A DNA stretch of 64,000 nt from Mycobacterium sp. SMC-2 (GTDB taxonomy: Bacteria > Actinomycetota > Actinomycetes > Mycobacteriales > Mycobacteriaceae), in contig NZ_CP079863.1 of assembly GCF_025263485.1 (NCBI RefSeq), forward strand, positions 186,001-250,000, read 5' to 3'. A model generated the notes under the pieces. It was given only the letters and a program-made list of their open reading frames with translations, was not told the origin of the DNA and did no database searches. Both the position numbers and the translations under genes were made by a program. The stretch's first letter is position 1. The number at the start of each line of letters is the position of its first letter. This document shows, one piece after another, positions 63,631 to 64,000 of this stretch.

Positions 63631-63915
63631 CTAGGCCCAGCTTGATCCGACGGCGCTGTCGGTGCTGGCCATGTTGTTGCCGGCGCTCTGCACCTTCTGA
63701 CCGTGGGCGTTGGCCTGCTCGTAGATCACCTGGAAGTTGCGGCCCAACTGGGTGATGAACTCCTGGCAGGCCACCGAACCGGCACCGCCCCAGAAGTCAC
63801 CCGCAGCAAGCACATCGCGAATGATGGCCTGGTGCTCAGCCTCCAAAGACGCGGCCTGGGCGCGGATCAAGGCACCGTGGGCGTCGACATCGCCGAATTG
63901 ATAGTTGATGGTCAT
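63631..63915 (-). CDS. ESAT-6-like WXG100 protein (EsxV/EsxN subfamily)
   Basis: 94 residues, the exact length of the mycobacterial Esx ESAT-6-like group. The WXG motif is FWGGAG in the turn between two helices. The sequence start MTINYQFGDVDAHGALIRAQ and end NNMASTDSAVGSSWA match the EsxI/L/N/O/V subfamily. It would form a heterodimer with the CFP-10-like partner encoded just upstream and be exported by a type VII system (ESX-5-type pairs). The ATG is preceded by GGAGA about 10 nt upstream. It sits at the place of esxV next to ephA/Rv3618 in M. tuberculosis. Confidence 0.92.
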   Translation of the reverse strand: MTINYQFGDVDAHGALIRAQAASLEAEHQAIIRDVLAAGDFWGGAGSVACQEFITQLGRNFQVIYEQANAHGQKVQSAGNNMASTDSAVGSSWA

Positions 63916-63950
63916 TGTTAATCGTCTCCTGTTTGTCCGTCGGTGGTGGG

Positions 63951-64000
63951 CTAGCTGCCCAGGATTTGCTGCGAGGCCTGCTCTTGCTGCTCGTAGTTGT
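63951..64000 (-). CDS. CFP-10-like Esx partner (EsxW/EsxK type), C-terminal end only
   Basis: Reading the minus strand from the window edge gives NYEQQEQASQQILGS and a TAG at 63953-63951. This ending is that of the QILSS group of CFP-10-like proteins, here with GS in place of SS. Its stop is 35 bp before the ESAT-6-like ATG, the normal gene order of an esx pair. The rest lies beyond the window. Confidence 0.8.
   Translation of the reverse strand, partial: NYEQQEQASQQILGS

Overview
The window is chromosomal DNA of a Mycobacterium, most likely a slow grower close to the M. avium complex. It is GC-rich, uses many GTG and some TTG starts, and its gene order follows M. tuberculosis H37Rv from about Rv3567c to Rv3620c, with lineage-specific insertions and losses. 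Species cannot be fixed without a search.

Layout. 1-5.8 kb: end of an unknown coiled-coil gene, then the cholesterol ring-degradation operon hsaA-hsaD-hsaC-hsaB, divergent from kshB and a small secreted protein; the shared promoter region carries two KstR boxes. 5.8-10.1 kb: lineage-specific block with a P-type cation ATPase, a truncated flavin oxidoreductase, a 570-bp gene-poor stretch and a SAM methyltransferase. 10.1-14.2 kb: fadE34 divergent from kstR with a perfect KstR palindrome, then a LacI-type regulator. 14.3-21 kb: zinc-type ABC transporter behind a probable Zur box, pxpA, a metallo-beta-lactamase-fold protein, ArsB-type permease and a secreted phosphodiesterase whose 3' end overlaps arsB. 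21-31 kb: rlmB-cysS, ispF-ispD-carD, lpqE, radA-disA, the Rv3587c homologue, canB and mutY. 31-38 kb: a seven-gene block equivalent to Rv0081-Rv0087 (ArsR regulator plus a hydrogenase-like membrane complex), placed here between mutY and the Rv3591c homologue; its large subunit lacks every NiFe ligand. 38-44.6 kb: hydrolase, mhuD, lpqF, a 13E12-type HNH protein, and a cobalamin-riboswitch-controlled cbtB-cbtA-phosphatase operon, then a YbjQ protein. 44.6-57.2 kb: clpC1, lsr2, lysS, coaX-panD-panC and the folate set folE-folP-folB-folK with associated membrane proteins. 57.2-64 kb: ftsH, glyoxalase-like protein, ephA with a flavin monooxygenase and an alcohol dehydrogenase, and an ESX (WXG100) pair cut by the window end.

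How it works together. The left third is a steroid-catabolism locus under KstR: KshB supplies electrons for opening ring B, HsaABCD degrade rings A and B, FadE34 acts on the side chain. The centre and right hold essential housekeeping: isoprenoid, pantothenate and folate synthesis, translation, proteolysis, DNA repair and c-di-AMP synthesis. Metal themes recur: Zn uptake, cobalt/B12 transport, arsenite-type export and haem degradation. Most operons are tightly packed with ATGA/GTGA/TGATG stop-start overlaps, which fixes many start codons.

No tRNA, rRNA, CRISPR array, prophage or complete insertion sequence was recognised.
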